DNA of 64,000 bases from Reticulitermes speratus (GCA_021186555.1 JAJKFL010000003.1:37126908-37190907); one strand, 5' to 3'; shown: positions 12,976 to 24,228, numbered from the stretch's first letter. Program-made: numbers and translations. Notes: a model not told the origin generated them from the sequence alone.

Positions 12976-13263
12976 GGGCCGGGATAGCGTAGTCGGTATA
13001 GCGACTCGCTACGAGCTGGACGGTCCGGGGATCGAATCCCGGTGGGGGCGAGATTTTCAGCACACCTCAGTCCGGCCCTGGAGCCTACCCAGCCTCCTGT
13101 ACAGTGGGTACCGGGTCATTCCCTGGGGTAAGGCGGCCGGGGCTTGTAGTTGACCACCCACCCCCATCTAGCGCCGAGGTTAAAGAAAGAGTAGAGCTAT
13201 ACCGCTACTCCCCCTCTGGGCCTTCATGGCCTGTTCTAGGGAGAACTTTACCTTTACCTTTTT
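12976..13263 (+). mobile_element. SINE-B, tRNA-derived, full length with TSD
   Basis: This full-length retroposon begins GGGCCGGGATAGCGTAGTCGG (A-box region) and carries a B box, GGGGATCGAATCCCGG. The body CAGCCTCCTGTACAGTGGG, TCTAGCGCCGAGGTTAAAGA and GGGCCTTCATGGCC ends in a TTTACC-repeat tail. It is flanked by a 16-bp target-site duplication, TATATGTCTTTGTTGT at 12960 and TATATGTCTGTGTTAT at 13264 (14 of 16 identical). Close relatives lie at 35362 (minus) and 49792 (plus). Confidence 0.9.
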
Positions 13264-13269
13264 TATATG

Positions 13270-14255
13270 TCTGTGTTATGTAAGCTTGTACACGTATTTA
13301 ACGTGGTAAAAATTTAGTGGAGTTTATTCTGGATAGAATGCATAGACGCGTAATATGCTGGTCAGAAAGCCATTATATTCTTGACATTAATTTTCTCAAA
13401 GTGTCCATCTGGTGTCTGGCATGGTCTTAATGCATTTATTAATTTAATCGCTCTTGGATGTGTAGCAAGCAGGGCGATTGGCTAATACCTGTCTGGCCGC
13501 CACTTGAAGGTTGGCCGATAGGAATTTAGATTATTTTGTGAGACGCTGCTGACTGGCACGAGCATATTGTGTCGCACCAAATATCACGCACGGGCTGTTA
13601 TCAATCTCTACTTGTCTCATTTTTAATTAAGCTAATCGTTAATCTGCAAAGTGCTGAACCTCGGGTCACAGCATTCGTCACGTTTTGATCCTTTACTTTG
13701 ACATGTTTTTAATTAGATGTGTGGGTTGGACAAATAGCCTATTACCATCTCTGATGCTTAGATTCTTATGATTTTGTAAGCCTTTGGTATTAGTTTAACA
13801 TAGATGTCATGCCATTGGTGCTTGGTTTCGATCCATTTAGAGTTAGTTGTGATATCATTGTTATTAGTAGGGTGAATTTAGTTGTCAACTCACAGCAAAT
13901 CAGTTATCATCTGGGGTAATTGAAGCTAATTTGGAGTTAATGTTACTGAGCTTTGGCTACTGTTCAGCTGATTGCGTTGTCAATTTATTGCCTGTAGATT
14001 TGATTTAGTGTTGGCCAGACACAAGCTTTGTGAAAGTAAAATATTTCATTGCAGAATAATTGCCGTTGCTGTAAGAAGCAATATATTTAATTTCTCTTAA
14101 AATTAATGTGTACCTCCTTAAAATGGGTACAGCGTCCTGGATCGGGAATATAAGGTGAAAGTAAATCGTCATCAAGTCTTTCAATAAATCTTAGAAGAAT
14201 AACCGACATAATGCGAAAATTCAATTAAGATTGGATTTTATTTTAAAATTGTTTT
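13270..14255. other. AT-rich stretch, nothing recognised
   Basis: No coding or repeat signal recognised. Confidence 0.45.
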
Positions 14256-14257
14256 CA

Positions 14258-14258
<1 letters not shown>

Positions 14259-14288
<30 letters not shown>

Positions 14289-14602
14289 TGTATGTATGTA
14301 TGTATGTATGTATGTATGTATGTATGTATGTATGTATGTATGTATGTATGTATGTATGTGTGTATGTATGTATGTATGTATGATGTATGTATGTATGTGT
14401 ATGTGTGTATGTGTTATGTGTATGTATTATGTATGATGTATGTATTTACGTACGTACGTGTGTATGTATGTACGTATGTATGTACGTACGTATGTGTGTA
14501 TGTACGTCTGTGTGCATGTACGTGTGTGTATGTATGTATGTACGCATGTATGTACTTACGCATGTACGTATGTATGTGTATATGTGTGTATGTATGTATG
14601 TA
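14259..14602. repeat. (TATG)n microsatellite
   Basis: About 25 uninterrupted TATG units come first, followed by about 240 bp of degenerate TATG, TACG and TGTG repeats. The long Met-Tyr-Val-Cys open frames here are produced by the repeat and are not genes. Confidence 0.97.
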
Positions 14603-14696
14603 ATTGAGGTATGCCTAAAATAATTTCACATTTCATAACATTTCGTAAGTAAAAACCTACACTGATTGTCATTATATCGTGAAATTTTCGCCGAGT

Positions 14697-14880
14697 GATT
14701 ATCATCTTTTTCCAAAGATGAAGCAAAACCTTGGTGGCAACAGTTTTAAAGATGGTGGGAAATTTTGTCAAAGTTGTGACACGATGGCTCGTAACAGAGG
14801 ATACGGCTTCTATCAACAGGGAATAGAATAGCTCATCCCGCGATATGATAAATGCCTTACTTGTCGGGTACTAGGCACCG
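14697..14880 (+). pseudogene. Mariner-type transposase, C-terminal relic
   Basis: The plus strand reads DYHLFPKMKQNLGG, then after a short degenerate region GFYQQGIE, a stop, and LIPRYDKCLTC. The order DYHLFPKLKE-LGG, then FY--GI--LV-RWDKCL---GDYVEK, is the standard end of mariner-family transposases. It follows the third catalytic acid, which is not seen here. The upstream catalytic part is missing; the sequence joins directly to the TATG microsatellite side. A second copy of the same C-terminus is at 36575-36740, also plus strand. It has an in-frame stop and is not functional. Confidence 0.65.
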
Positions 14881-16080
14881 TGCAGAAAATTACTGGGATA
14901 GCACTGTAATTAAACGTAAACAGTTCTTCTTAGATGTTCAAATAAAGACCTCACAAGGTAAGCATTGTGAATTTATTTTCTGACCAATTTTCTTATTTAC
15001 TCATGTGTATGTGCCATGATAAGTGGGTGCCTGTCACCACGGCATGGCGCGCTCTAGGGTTGTAGATGGAGGAGACGGCCACCAGGGTAGATGCGAATAT
15101 ACTGAATAAGCTGGCGCGGAATGGCGACAGTGATGGTCCTCCAGCTTGTGGGCTGGGCGAGAGAAAATTTCTCACCGTAAAATATCAACATGTTACGGAA
15201 GTCATACAGGGCCTCGAGACGAGAGAAATGTGTACATAGTTTTGGTGGGGAAATGTGAAAAGGCAGAAAATAGGAACGTTCATCAGGTACCTAAAATGGA
15301 CAGTGCTCCGAAGAGTTAATTATTTAATTAGTGGTTAGTTCAGACTGTGTATGTGACTGAAGGTGTGAATTAACATAATAAAAGCTCGACTTCTCTTTTC
15401 GTTTTACTTGAAGACAAACGTTTAGGTAATTTTAAAATTGACCCAGCCAAATCACGGCACACGCGTTGTTCTTGTTTAAATGCAGTACTACGTGCACGTA
15501 AAAGGAGTCGGTATAAACGAAGTTTACCTAGATTTTTCCTTTTCTTTAGCATATTTTGTCCTTGGTAAATGATCTGAGCGGAACGGAACTCGCCTTGAAT
15601 AAGCGGAGTGCAGAACTTGTGACCGGCTAATGATAGCAGTGAACTTACACGGTTTTAATATCCGGCATTAAGGCGTTGCCATCGCAACAACTTCTTCTAT
15701 CACAGGGCTTCTTCTTTTTACAGCAGTTTTTACACTACAGGCTGATTTACAAAGGGGAAACTTTAATTATCTGTGTTCTGTTTAGTTACCCCTTTTTTTC
15801 TCAATCAGAATTCTTTTAAATGCTGGCTGGCGACAGATCATAGAAGTGTGCTTATGTTTTAGGAGTTCAAACCTTTAAAACTTATTTCTTTCTTTCTTTA
15901 TTTCTTTCTTTCTGAGCGGACTGTTCCAAATAGCCTGTGACGATAACTACCATCTACATGTCTTAATGGGTGGGACACATTCCAAACGAGAACCAAGTCT
16001 TGTAAATTACCATTATGAGGCAAACTCTTCTTCATCAGATAAACACTCGGCTACGTTTAACACCTTTTATTGAATATGAT
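14880..16080. other. Stretch without recognised features
   Basis: A somewhat GC-richer patch at 15010-15175 has an open minus-strand frame of unknown meaning. A short TTTC/TTCT run lies at 15886-15914. Nothing else was recognised. Confidence 0.4.
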
Positions 16081-16099
16081 ATATCATGGCCATGTTCAC

Positions 16100-16215
16100 A
16101 TGCGTTTGTCTCTGGATTCTGTTCTGAGCCAGATGAATCTAGTGTGAAACGTATATTCTGTTTCTGTCACTTAACTTCAAAATTAACCTCGAGACTCCCA
16201 AGTAAATTCTTCCTT
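16100..16215 (-). pseudogene. Non-LTR retrotransposon 3' tail fragment
   Basis: The minus strand carries a diverged TGGATTCATCTGGCTCAG signature that would encode W-I-H-L-A-Q. It is the same tail motif seen more clearly at 12655, 22600 and 24010. Only about 100 bases can be aligned by eye and the reading frame is broken. Confidence 0.4.
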
Positions 16216-16481
16216 CATGTGTGACGACAGGTTTTATTATGCATTTTTATCTCCTCACTACTGCTATATGACTAGTTTATCACCTGCTTCTTGTTTTGTT
16301 TCCCTGCACAATAATTGTGAATACTACGATTTATGAAACTTCTTATTACACACCTTTTCCCGCCCGTCTTTTCCTTTTTCCTCTTTATTAATTTTATGTA
16401 TATTCTTCTCAGCTTTCTTTCTGCAAACAAGATGAATCATCTTCCTTCAGGATGTAAGACCAAGTCTCATAGCTTTAGTTT

Positions 16482-16513
16482 TGAAGATGAAGGCGGAAAG
16501 TTTCTCCGAAACG
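16482..16513 (+). other. Degenerate hammerhead-like hairpin
   Basis: TTGAAGATGAAGGCGG is followed by CTCCGAAACG. The GAAAC (16508-16512) is exact, while the core CTGAAGA has become TTGAAGA. Stem II is poor. Confidence 0.25.
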
Positions 16514-16529
16514 CTGGTAAGCAGCTAAC

Positions 16530-17300
16530 AGAACGCACGGTATTGTAAATCAGGAGACAGGACACTTCGTAGTCAACCCCGTGACAACTTTGTATCACGG
16601 TAGCGATTATTCTCGAAAGCAGATTGGTTAAAATATAAAACTTCGGATAAGACATCCAAAAACGAAAAATTACATTAAAATTTTACGAATTTTACATGTA
16701 GTTTATTGATGAAAATTATGATGTGACGTAACCAATAGTACATATTTATAACAAGAGGCTACGACTAGTAATTCGCAGAAACGTGAGAAAACCTCAGGGC
16801 TGGAATACTCGTTCATGAAGCGAATCTGTGCACTTCGAAACTGAAATGTTTGTACATAATGTTTGTTTGTTCACAGTAATGCCCGAACTTCATATTGTCA
16901 CACATCGTGCCTCTTGTGTTGAGAAGTTAGGATGCCCCTTGCCTTACCACGTTACAATTGTGCAATATTTACATTTGTAATCACTGACTTGCTATTATCT
17001 GCAACTATAAGTGACAAATCTGAAAATACTATTTCGCACTGAAGAGTACCCAGTCCAATTATATCACGTTCATGAAGATGGTAATTCAAAAAATGAAATC
17101 AGAAATTTGGCAAACCATTATAACTTACACCAGTTATATTGTTGTATAAGTTTACAACAGGACGACGATGACGACGAAAACAACATATGTAAATCCTTGT
17201 AAATGTAAAGCATTAATTAATGGGTACGGAAAATAGGAGGGAAAATGTTGCTTTGGTACTTGTAAATTTGAAGGGCCTTTTTATGCCCCTTGTATAGATC
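16530..17300. other. AT-rich stretch, nothing recognised
   Basis: A GACGACGATGACGACGA run near 17160 is the only simple sequence noticed. Confidence 0.4.
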
Positions 17301-17303
17301 CTC

Positions 17304-17470
17304 GCCGATCCCAGTGGCCGCGTAGGACCGCGGCCACTCGCTTGCTGGGATTGCGGGTTCGAATCCCGCCGGCGGCATAAATGTGTGTCTCTTGTGAATG
17401 TTGTGCGCTGTGCAGGTAGAGACCTCTGCGACGCGCCGATCCCTCGTCCAGGGGCACCTACAATAGCATG
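17304..17470 (+). mobile_element. SINE-A, 3'-truncated copy
   Basis: The 5' tRNA-like half is well kept: GCCGATCCCAGTGGCCGCG, then the B box GGGTTCGAATCCCGCC. The body reaches CCCTCGTCCAGGGG and similarity is lost soon after. The terminal CTCGAAAAATGAGGAGGCC part of other copies is missing. Confidence 0.8.
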
Positions 17471-17686
17471 TAGAAGAGATCAGACTGAGAAAGAAAGTAC
17501 AGCTCCTTCGTTCTGTAAAACACTTTTTCATATTCACTAGAACATAAGGCCCCCCCCACACACACACATACACACAGGGACTTACGAGGATGGGCCAGAA
17601 AATAAGTTCACAATACTGTACTATGTGTTATTTATTGTCAAATTTAATAAGATTTGATTGTACTATTACAGTACTATTTCAAGTAA

Positions 17687-17984
17687 ACTGTTTTTTTTAT
17701 TGAAGGGCCCCGTAGCAGATGCTACGGACGCACCGCAGCCTTTAAGGCTTATTGTACAACCCTATGAGGAAGATGATGAAGATGATAATGAGCTTTTTCT
17801 GCTTCTCCATTTTAATGGAGCACCGGTGGAATGAAATTGACAGGGGAAAACCGAAATACTCGGAGAAAAACCTGTCCCAGTGCCACTTTGTCCACCACAA
17901 ATCCCACATGGACCGACCCAGGATCGAACCCGGGCTTCCGCGGCGAGAGGACGGCGACTAACCGCCTGCGCCATGGCACGGCCT
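17687..17984 (-). mobile_element. SINE-C, tRNA-derived, with 10-bp TSD
   Basis: On the minus strand the element starts near 17984 with GGCCGTGCCATGGCGCAGGC (A-box region) and a B box GGGTTCGATCCTGGG. It ends at 17687 with the GCTACGGGGCCC motif and an A-rich tail. It is bounded by a perfect 10-bp direct repeat TTTCAAGTAA (17677-17686 and 17985-17994). It is clearly distinct from SINE-A and SINE-B. A fragment of its 3' end may occur at 38240-38300. Confidence 0.8.
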
Positions 17985-18004
17985 TTTCAAGTAAGGTACT
18001 TTCA

Positions 18005-18390
18005 ACTGAATGTATGAATTGCAAACACAAGAGAGCAAAGTAGAATGTTATGAATTTCAAACACAAGGAGAATCAAAGTAGAATGTTATGAATTGCAAAC
18101 ACAAGGAGAAGCAAAGTAGAATGTTATGAATTTCAAACACAAGGAGAAGCAAAGTAGAATGTTATGAATTGCAAACACAAGGAGAATCAAAGTAGAATGT
18201 TATGAATTGCAAACACAAGGAGAAGCAAAGTAGAATGTTATGAATTTCAAACACAAGGAGAAGCAAAGTAGAATGTTATGAATTGCAAACACAAGGAGAA
18301 TAAAGTAAATGTTATGAATTGCAAACACAAGGAGAAGCAAAGTAGAATGTTATGAATTGCAAACACAAGGAGAAGCAAAGTAGAATTCGG
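18005..18390. repeat. 38-bp tandem array, 10 copies
   Basis: Ten head-to-tail copies of a 38-bp unit containing GAATGTTATGAATT and CAAACACAAGGAGAA. Copies are nearly identical except for two variable sites (TGC/TTC and AGC/ATC) and two 1-base deletions. The variants repeat with a three-copy period over copies 3-8. Confidence 0.97.
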
Positions 18391-18399
18391 CACACGCAG

Positions 18400-19115
18400 C
18401 TGAGTTCCCAGTCTGTTGTTTCGCGATCGAGACAACGAGGAATGAATGAGACGGTAAACTGGATCCCAGGGCGCATTGGCAGGGGAGGTGGGATGAAATG
18501 AAGTTTTGTGTAGCTTCAAATTGTATTTGCTCCTCGTACCATATTCGAGTTATTACTATTACACCCTGAACATTCAGTTACTATGTGAGACAGTTACTAC
18601 GTTTCCACTATGTGGAGTCTGCCAGACTTTCGTGACGCTTTGTTTTCCTTTCATTATTATGTTAGACATTTTACGGAAGAGAGCACTTGTGGAACATTTC
18701 TGTGTTTGTGCGGTTTCCTAGTGTATTTGGAAACATTTGACTGTACGTAAATAGTTTGCAAGTTTCAGTTAAGGGTCTTACGCTATTAGAGACGTTTTAA
18801 AAGTACCGTCACTAGACCGAATACACTACGTCAGTTCGATTGAAAGGTAGAACAGTAAACGTAGTTTGCCTAACCTCCAATGTAACTACTGTAATTTTTA
18901 ACATTCGTTAATGTAAGATAATCGTGAGTGCGTTGCTCAGCACTGACAAACGTATAACAAACTTTTGACAAAACTGAGATAAGAATATATTAGAAAGGGC
19001 TAACACTGGAATTAGGAAGGTAGACAATGAACCTGAAGGGACAGGTGACACACGTGCTAGGTGAGAGTTACCAGTGCCTAAGTTTAGATTCTTTTAAAGG
19101 AGCCTAGCGCTATGT
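18400..19115. other. AT-rich stretch, nothing recognised
   Basis: No coding or repeat signal recognised between the 38-bp array and the next SINE-A. Confidence 0.45.
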
Positions 19116-19128
19116 TAGAATAATGCAT

Positions 19129-19399
19129 TTTTTTTTGTTTGTTTGTATGGCTCGACAGCCTTATATGGGCCTGGGCCTCCTCGTTTCGTCGAAGTTTCAT
19201 GGTCACACACATTAGACACACCACAGTCGGTAGGACTCCTCTGGACGAGGGACCAGCTCGTCGCAGAGACCTCTACCTGACATCACACAACACTCACAAG
19301 AGACAGACATCCATGCCCCCGGTGGGATTCGAACCCATGATCCTAGTAAGCGAGCGGCCGAAGACCCACGCCTTAGACCGCACGGCCACTGGGATCGGC
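19129..19399 (-). mobile_element. SINE-A, full length with perfect 13-bp TSD
   Basis: A minus-strand copy with the tRNA-like head at 19399 and a T-rich tail (plus-strand view) at 19129. The B box reads as GGATTCGAACCC on the plus strand, and the body has GGTAGGACTCCTCTGGACGA. It is flanked by a perfect direct repeat TAGAATAATGCAT (19116-19128 and 19400-19412). The intact duplication suggests a relatively recent insertion. Confidence 0.93.
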
Positions 19400-19412
19400 T
19401 AGAATAATGCAT

Positions 19413-19920
19413 ATACCCCTCAAATATGGGAATTTTATTGGTTCATTACTAGACGTGTATAATGAACTATAGTTGGAAAATGTAAGTATTTTTGAACATA
19501 CGTGCGTCATTGGACTTTGTGTTTGTTCTTTGCTGAAGTAATTTTTTAACGCAAAAATTCAACCTTTTTTCTGCTTTGTTACATAATATATCGAATCTCA
19601 CATACTTAAATGTTGTATAGGATAGCTCTATAAAGTAAGCGAAATTCTATTATTTCAAAGATGAATCTGTTTTAAAGTTTTCTTAAGTCCTTAAAATGAG
19701 TTACTAATTAAATATAAAAATACACTTTTTTTTTTCAACAACAGAAAGTCAAGTAAATGAACACCTGTATCGCCTTTACTTTGAGATTTATTTCGTACAG
19801 CTCTTGTAGCACATAAAGTAGGAAATAATTTTGCTCGTATTTGTCCAAATAGTCACCACATTTTAAACAGCTATTATAATGAAAACTTGTAAGCCTTAAT
19901 TATCTCCTTATTTTACATTA
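19413..19920. other. AT-rich stretch, nothing recognised
   Basis: No coding or repeat signal recognised upstream of the pogo-like element. Confidence 0.45.
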
Positions 19921-19923
19921 TGG

Positions 19924-19948
19924 TAGAGCGGGGCATTTCTGATCATTT
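19924..19948 (+). repeat. Left terminal inverted repeat of pogo/Tigger-like element
   Basis: TAGAGCGGGGCATTTCTGATC matches, in inverted orientation, the sequence at 22028-22048 (about 16 of 20 positions) and the one at 22399-22418 (about 15 of 20). It marks the 3' boundary of the transposase relic. A TA dinucleotide at 19924-19925 fits the TA target of this superfamily. Confidence 0.5.
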
Positions 19949-20319
19949 CAGCTTCAAACACAGGAACCATCATGAAGAGTAGCAATTACTGATTTACGAA
20001 ACTTATGTAAGGAAAGAGAGGTAGTTATATTTAAGTTTTACAAACAGAACTGGATTCAATGAATTTAGCGTTTCTATACACTTACAAGGAGTGACTAAGA
20101 AAGTTGGCGTAACTGGGCCACACCAAAAACTTTTTGTGATTGAGATGAGGGGTGGGGGGATTTCTGATCTCAGACATTTTACGCAAATGAATGAACTGCT
20201 TCCGGTCTTGGGCTCTAACACATCACTCGCGGTACCACATCCACACTTCTGACGCTTGATTCAAACCCTCTTGCTGGCAGGTTTGCCCCACATTGCTCCA
20301 TACGACCCCCAAGGAAGGT

Positions 20320-20410
20320 TCGTCATCATCACCATTATTATCAAATAATCACCATCATCATCATCATAATTATCGTCGCCGTCATCATCATTATCATCAT
20401 CGTCATCAAC
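20320..20410. repeat. (CAT)n simple repeat
   Basis: CATCATCATCACC-type trinucleotides with interruptions. It produces the Met/Ile-rich end of the minus-strand open frame downstream of the transposase relic. Confidence 0.9.
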
Positions 20411-20439
20411 CTCTTCGCTTTTTTATAGTTTAGAACTGA

Positions 20440-21952
20440 ATTGTCCCTCTTAGAAAGCCTGCGACTGCTCGCCTTACTGTTTCCATTTCGCTCTTTTTGA
20501 TTGCCTTCTCTTCCCATTTCTAGTATCATTTTATCTGAAGCGTTCTCAATGTTCTCCTCTGAAGTAAGATGACGTGCCTCATGCTTCTTCCTATTCTGTT
20601 TTCTTGCTTTACGGATTGATTGTGCTAGAGATGGAGTGAGTTCAGCTAGTGGAGACAACTGAATGAAGATGGCAAAGTGATTCAGAAGCTGCAGACGTTC
20701 CAGAATCCTTTTAGTTCTGACAGTGAATGAAGATCCAGCAATGAAAGAAGCTCCAGCTATGGATGATGATGGGTCATCTTCTGAAGCTTGTGATATGTGA
20801 AACTTATGTAAATGGATTAACATTACTGCTGTAGGGGAAAACGCCCGTGAATTGAAATCCTTACATAGCATTTCCATGACTTGCTGCTTTGCTCTGTGCA
20901 GGTGGTTTCCAAAATCAGACTTCGTAATTTATGCGTGTGGGTGGTTGTGAATGAGTGCAGTCGCCTCCTGGCAGTAAAGTGTCCTTAGCGCTTAAACAGA
21001 GTGAGATCTAGATGCTGGGGGGGCGTACATCGATATTTTTTCAGAGTAAAAATTGAAGCACGTCGTTCAGCAGTGGGACATATGACCGTCTAAAATAAGC
21101 AAGCATTTTCCAAGAGCGTTCCCTGAAAGTGTTCAAGAACTTTAAAAGAAGGTCCTCGTTGATATAGCCTGAATCTAACATGTGTGCTGCAGGACCAGTT
21201 GGCAAATCATATATTTGTTTCTCAGAATCTGGTAATTTGAATGTCATGATTGCTGGCATGTACCCTCCACTGGCACTATAACATAACCAATGTGACTTTC
21301 TCATTACTTTCAACATTAGTAAATTGGATCAATTTCGTTCTTCCTTTTCTCTGTAATATCTTTGGTGGTTTGTTATTCCAGTGAAGTCCTGTTTCAGCTG
21401 TATTGTATTTCGCTTCTGGTTTCTCACTAATTCTGAACTCTGCAACTAATTCGAAGTAAGTCTTGTAAAAATCATCGACAACCTATCTGTTCACTGCTGC
21501 AGCCCTTGCTTTAGAAAGTCTTTCAGATGTCCTCAGAGATACATGAGCCTTTCTCTGCATCATATTACTGAACCAGTCCTTACCTGCCAGTGTTGTCCCA
21601 AGGAACGGCGACTCTTAGCCTTTCCGCAAGAATATAAAGGGCTCTGTTCACTTACATTAGAGTCATACCAAAGCCTCTGTTTGCGTGACTCAACAATCTC
21701 TGATATAATATATTCTTTATTTCTGCATCCGATGCACTGTAGCGTCCTCTTTTTGTCAGAATTACTGTCCTCAAAATCCCTTAATACATGTCTACGACTG
21801 ACTTTGACAGTTCGATTTGGAGGCGCTTTGTAAGGCACCTTGAAAATATAAACAGCTTTTTGAGACTCTACATTTCCAAACATTAAGCTCTGTGCAACCC
21901 TGACATCGACTTCAGATTGGGATAATGGCTGTCTTTTTTACGTTCTAACCAT
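20440..21952 (-). pseudogene. pogo/Tigger/jerky-like DDE_1 transposase, broken
   Basis: This is a relic of a cut-and-paste transposase of the CENP-B/pogo type. On the minus strand it starts MVRT at 21952, with a stop immediately after. It continues through a helix-turn-helix region into KVPYKAPPNRTVKVSR. Next come AGKDWFSNMMQRK and SLRTSERLSKARAAAVNR, a stop at 21485, and VVDDFYKTYFELVAEFRISE. The first catalytic site, normally YN-DETG, reads YNTAETG: the Asp codon is GCT at 21396-21398. After a frameshift come SASGGYMPAIMTFKLPDSEK and DSGYINEDLLLKFLNTF. After another shift comes LLILDGHMSHC, with the second Asp at 21088-21090. The third acid was not found. The C-terminal part (GFQFTGVFP, then SPLAELTPSLAQSIRKARK) extends to about 20440. 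It has several frameshifts and stops and is inactive. Confidence 0.85.
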
Positions 21953-22020
21953 CTGCAATACACACTGGGATTATTTAGAAGCAAGAGGAACAAACACGTC
22001 GTGTATTATCCATTTTACCC

Positions 22021-22048
22021 CGAATTGTGATCAGAATTGCCTCACTTT
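22021..22048 (-). repeat. Right terminal inverted repeat of pogo/Tigger-like element
   Basis: GATCAGAATTGCCTCACTTT is the inverted counterpart of 19926-19948. It lies about 70 bp outside the transposase start, a normal spacing for a pogo-type element of about 2.1 kb. Confidence 0.5.
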
Positions 22049-22049
22049 G

Positions 22050-22590
22050 GAGGTTTTGGTAGTGATGTACAAACTGGCAGTGAAGTTAGAAGTAAAGCAA
22101 CAAGTAGTGCTGTGTGCAGCAACATTGACTGCGCTCCTTTGTTACACGTGAGGTGGGCACCTAAGTTTTGATCGCTATTAGTTAAACCGACACCTCATAT
22201 TGTATACGTCTCACACGTTATGAAGAGATAAGACAGGATGTGCACAGGGCTGCTGGTAAGAAATCAAAATAAAGGAATATCTTTCCAGCACACGAAACCC
22301 AAAACCCATTACCTCTGTGCTTACATGTGAATGGTGACTGTATTGTGCACTGCACCCGTGCAGTAACCGCCTTCCTGATTTTTATCCCAATTGAATCACG
22401 ATCGGAATTGCCTCACTCGAACCTATGCGTAAGTATTATACGATGAGCCGTTTCTGATAAAATATATGAAACTTTACAGGAGCTCCGAATAGGACTTTGG
22501 ACGAAAATTAAAATTAATCGACAACTTTATTGCAGATTGTGTACACAGACTGGGTCTAAATACATTCATTAGTTTCCACAATGAAGGAAG
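22050..22590. other. Stretch with an extra copy of the terminal repeat
   Basis: CACGATCGGAATTGCCTCAC (about 22397-22416) repeats the sequence at 22021-22048 in the same orientation about 370 bp further out. It may be the remains of a second element or an alternative end. Nothing else was recognised. Confidence 0.4.
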
Positions 22591-22599
22591 GTCAGTTTT

Positions 22600-22800
22600 A
22601 CTTACGTCACGCAAGAGTAAAAATAACCGCCGCCAGGGAGCAGGGCCATTCTTCAGAAAAATATACATTGAAATGGGAGAAAAATTTCCCGCTTTTTTTT
22701 GGAACCCTGCGGTACCTCACCGTCTTGACAAGAACGTGCCACTGAACCTTATCTTCAGCCAGATGAATCCAGTTCACCGTGTCATCCAAGAATAAAATTT
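22600..22800 (-). pseudogene. Non-LTR retrotransposon 3' end relic
   Basis: The minus strand reads VNWIHLAEDKVQWHVLVKTV, then RVPKKSGKFF and FSEEWPC, in one open frame of about 60 codons. This is the best kept of the five copies of the VDWIHLAQDR--WRALVNTV--LRVPKKAGKFL tail in the window. The reverse transcriptase core and the preceding RWEDNIK segment are not present. It is a 5'-truncated fragment, not a gene. Confidence 0.65.
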
Positions 22801-22809
22801 GATAGAAAG

Positions 22810-24000
22810 TACTATTTATTTCATCGTACTGTTAATGTGACAGGTAGGTCGACAATAATAATAATAATAATATGTAAGCGTTGTCTTATTATCGGTGATC
22901 TCATTCATCCTGGGGCAAACATTTGCTGGCGCAGAGCCACGCGGAATCCTGTATGACAAACCGGGTATGAATTACTGTATGCTGGATTTGTTTATATGCA
23001 CTGTATGCCCGGAAGGAACGTGTAATGTATTTATATGAAGAGTAAATTAATTTCACTGGACGTTATGTTCTACAAAACGATAAGTGATTAAAAAATAAAA
23101 TACGAACATTTCGAAATGAAAGCGATTCGTTGATATGTACTGTGATATATAGATTTTGTCATCCGTAGTAATGAAACATGTTGTTTGAATAATTGTAAGA
23201 TTGATATATTTCAGATTTGACATGTGACAGAGGTACGTTATGATCTGTGGGAATATGCAGGCACGTATGTGTTTAGAGTTGCGAATGTGAGATTGTACGA
23301 TTAAAACTTCGAAGTCTATCCTCTTCCTTTAATAATATGTAACATTCTGTTTGTATACTACTCGAAGAATACATTTTATTCATTATCATGATACAAACGT
23401 TATTACAGATATACAGACGTATTTATAAGTATGTTAAAATGCCTTTACTAATAATTCTATATTGTACACAGTGCTGAAATGTTACGCAATTGCGTTTCGT
23501 GTCACACTTTATCTTACCTTAGGCTACATAAAAACTAGGGAAATTGTCCTTTCAGATGAGCGGGACGTAAGACGTATTGTTGCTGGTCTGATGTTTGATT
23601 ATATTTAATTTCAGAGGAAGTGGCACCTTGCTCTGCAAATTGCGTACAGAGCATAATAAAATCACACAAAGCGGGGTGTAGGCCGTAGCATTTTTCCTAC
23701 TCAAGAATAACTTATCGGCTTCTCCTCACTAATTAAAGAAATGCCTGGGGGAGACTTAGGAACACTGCGTTAATAAATAACTTTTTTGCCAGAAGAATAA
23801 TGGTGCTAAAGATGTTATTGAAGAAGTTCATATCAGGCTGAAAGGAGTTAAAGTTTACCTAAAAGGGCAATAAAAGAAAGAAAACTTGACTAATGAGTCA
23901 GTAAATAGGCTACTTCTGCAGTAGTGATTAGTCTTTCTAGAGCACGCGAGTAAAGTGACCTTGACATTGAGTTACTATGCTAATCCACCCACGAATATAA
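22810..24000. other. AT-rich stretch, nothing recognised
   Basis: A short (AAT)n run lies at 22853-22871. No other signal was recognised. Confidence 0.45.
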
Positions 24001-24009
24001 TCAAGCCTT

Positions 24010-24195
24010 TTATATTGCTGGACGTTCCTCAGTCAAATTCTCCGCCTGTATGGAATCCGAAAGTTCATTACTGGGTTCACAAGATCCAACTACTGAAACC
24101 TATCCTGAGCCAGTTTAATCCAGACAATTATATCACAACTTATTTATTTAAGGTTCAGTATATTATTATCCTCCCATTTTTGTCCAGGTACATTT
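24010..24195 (-). pseudogene. Non-LTR retrotransposon 3' end relic
   Basis: The minus strand reads WEDNNILNLK, a stop, ISCDIIVWIKLAQDRFQ, a stop, LDLVNPVMNFRIP. This is the same C-terminal tail as at 12655 and 22600, with both the WEDN and LAQDR parts visible. In-frame stops show it is dead. Confidence 0.65.
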
Positions 24196-24228
24196 CATAT
24201 GTTTGTCGTTGCTTAGGTCATGCTAAAG

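Noticed and set aside
12976..13048. A tRNA gene (A and B boxes, tRNA-like sequence)
   Set aside because: The tRNA-like part is the head of SINE-B: it continues into the SINE body, has target-site duplications and recurs at 35362 and 49792. The same applies to the SINE-A and SINE-C heads.
14268..14623. Long Met-Tyr-Val-Cys open frames
   Set aside because: They are direct translations of the TATG microsatellite and appear in more than one frame.
20341..20877. A 178-codon protein gene
   Set aside because: The first two thirds are the C-terminus of the broken transposase and the end is CAT-repeat low complexity. No independent gene is supported.
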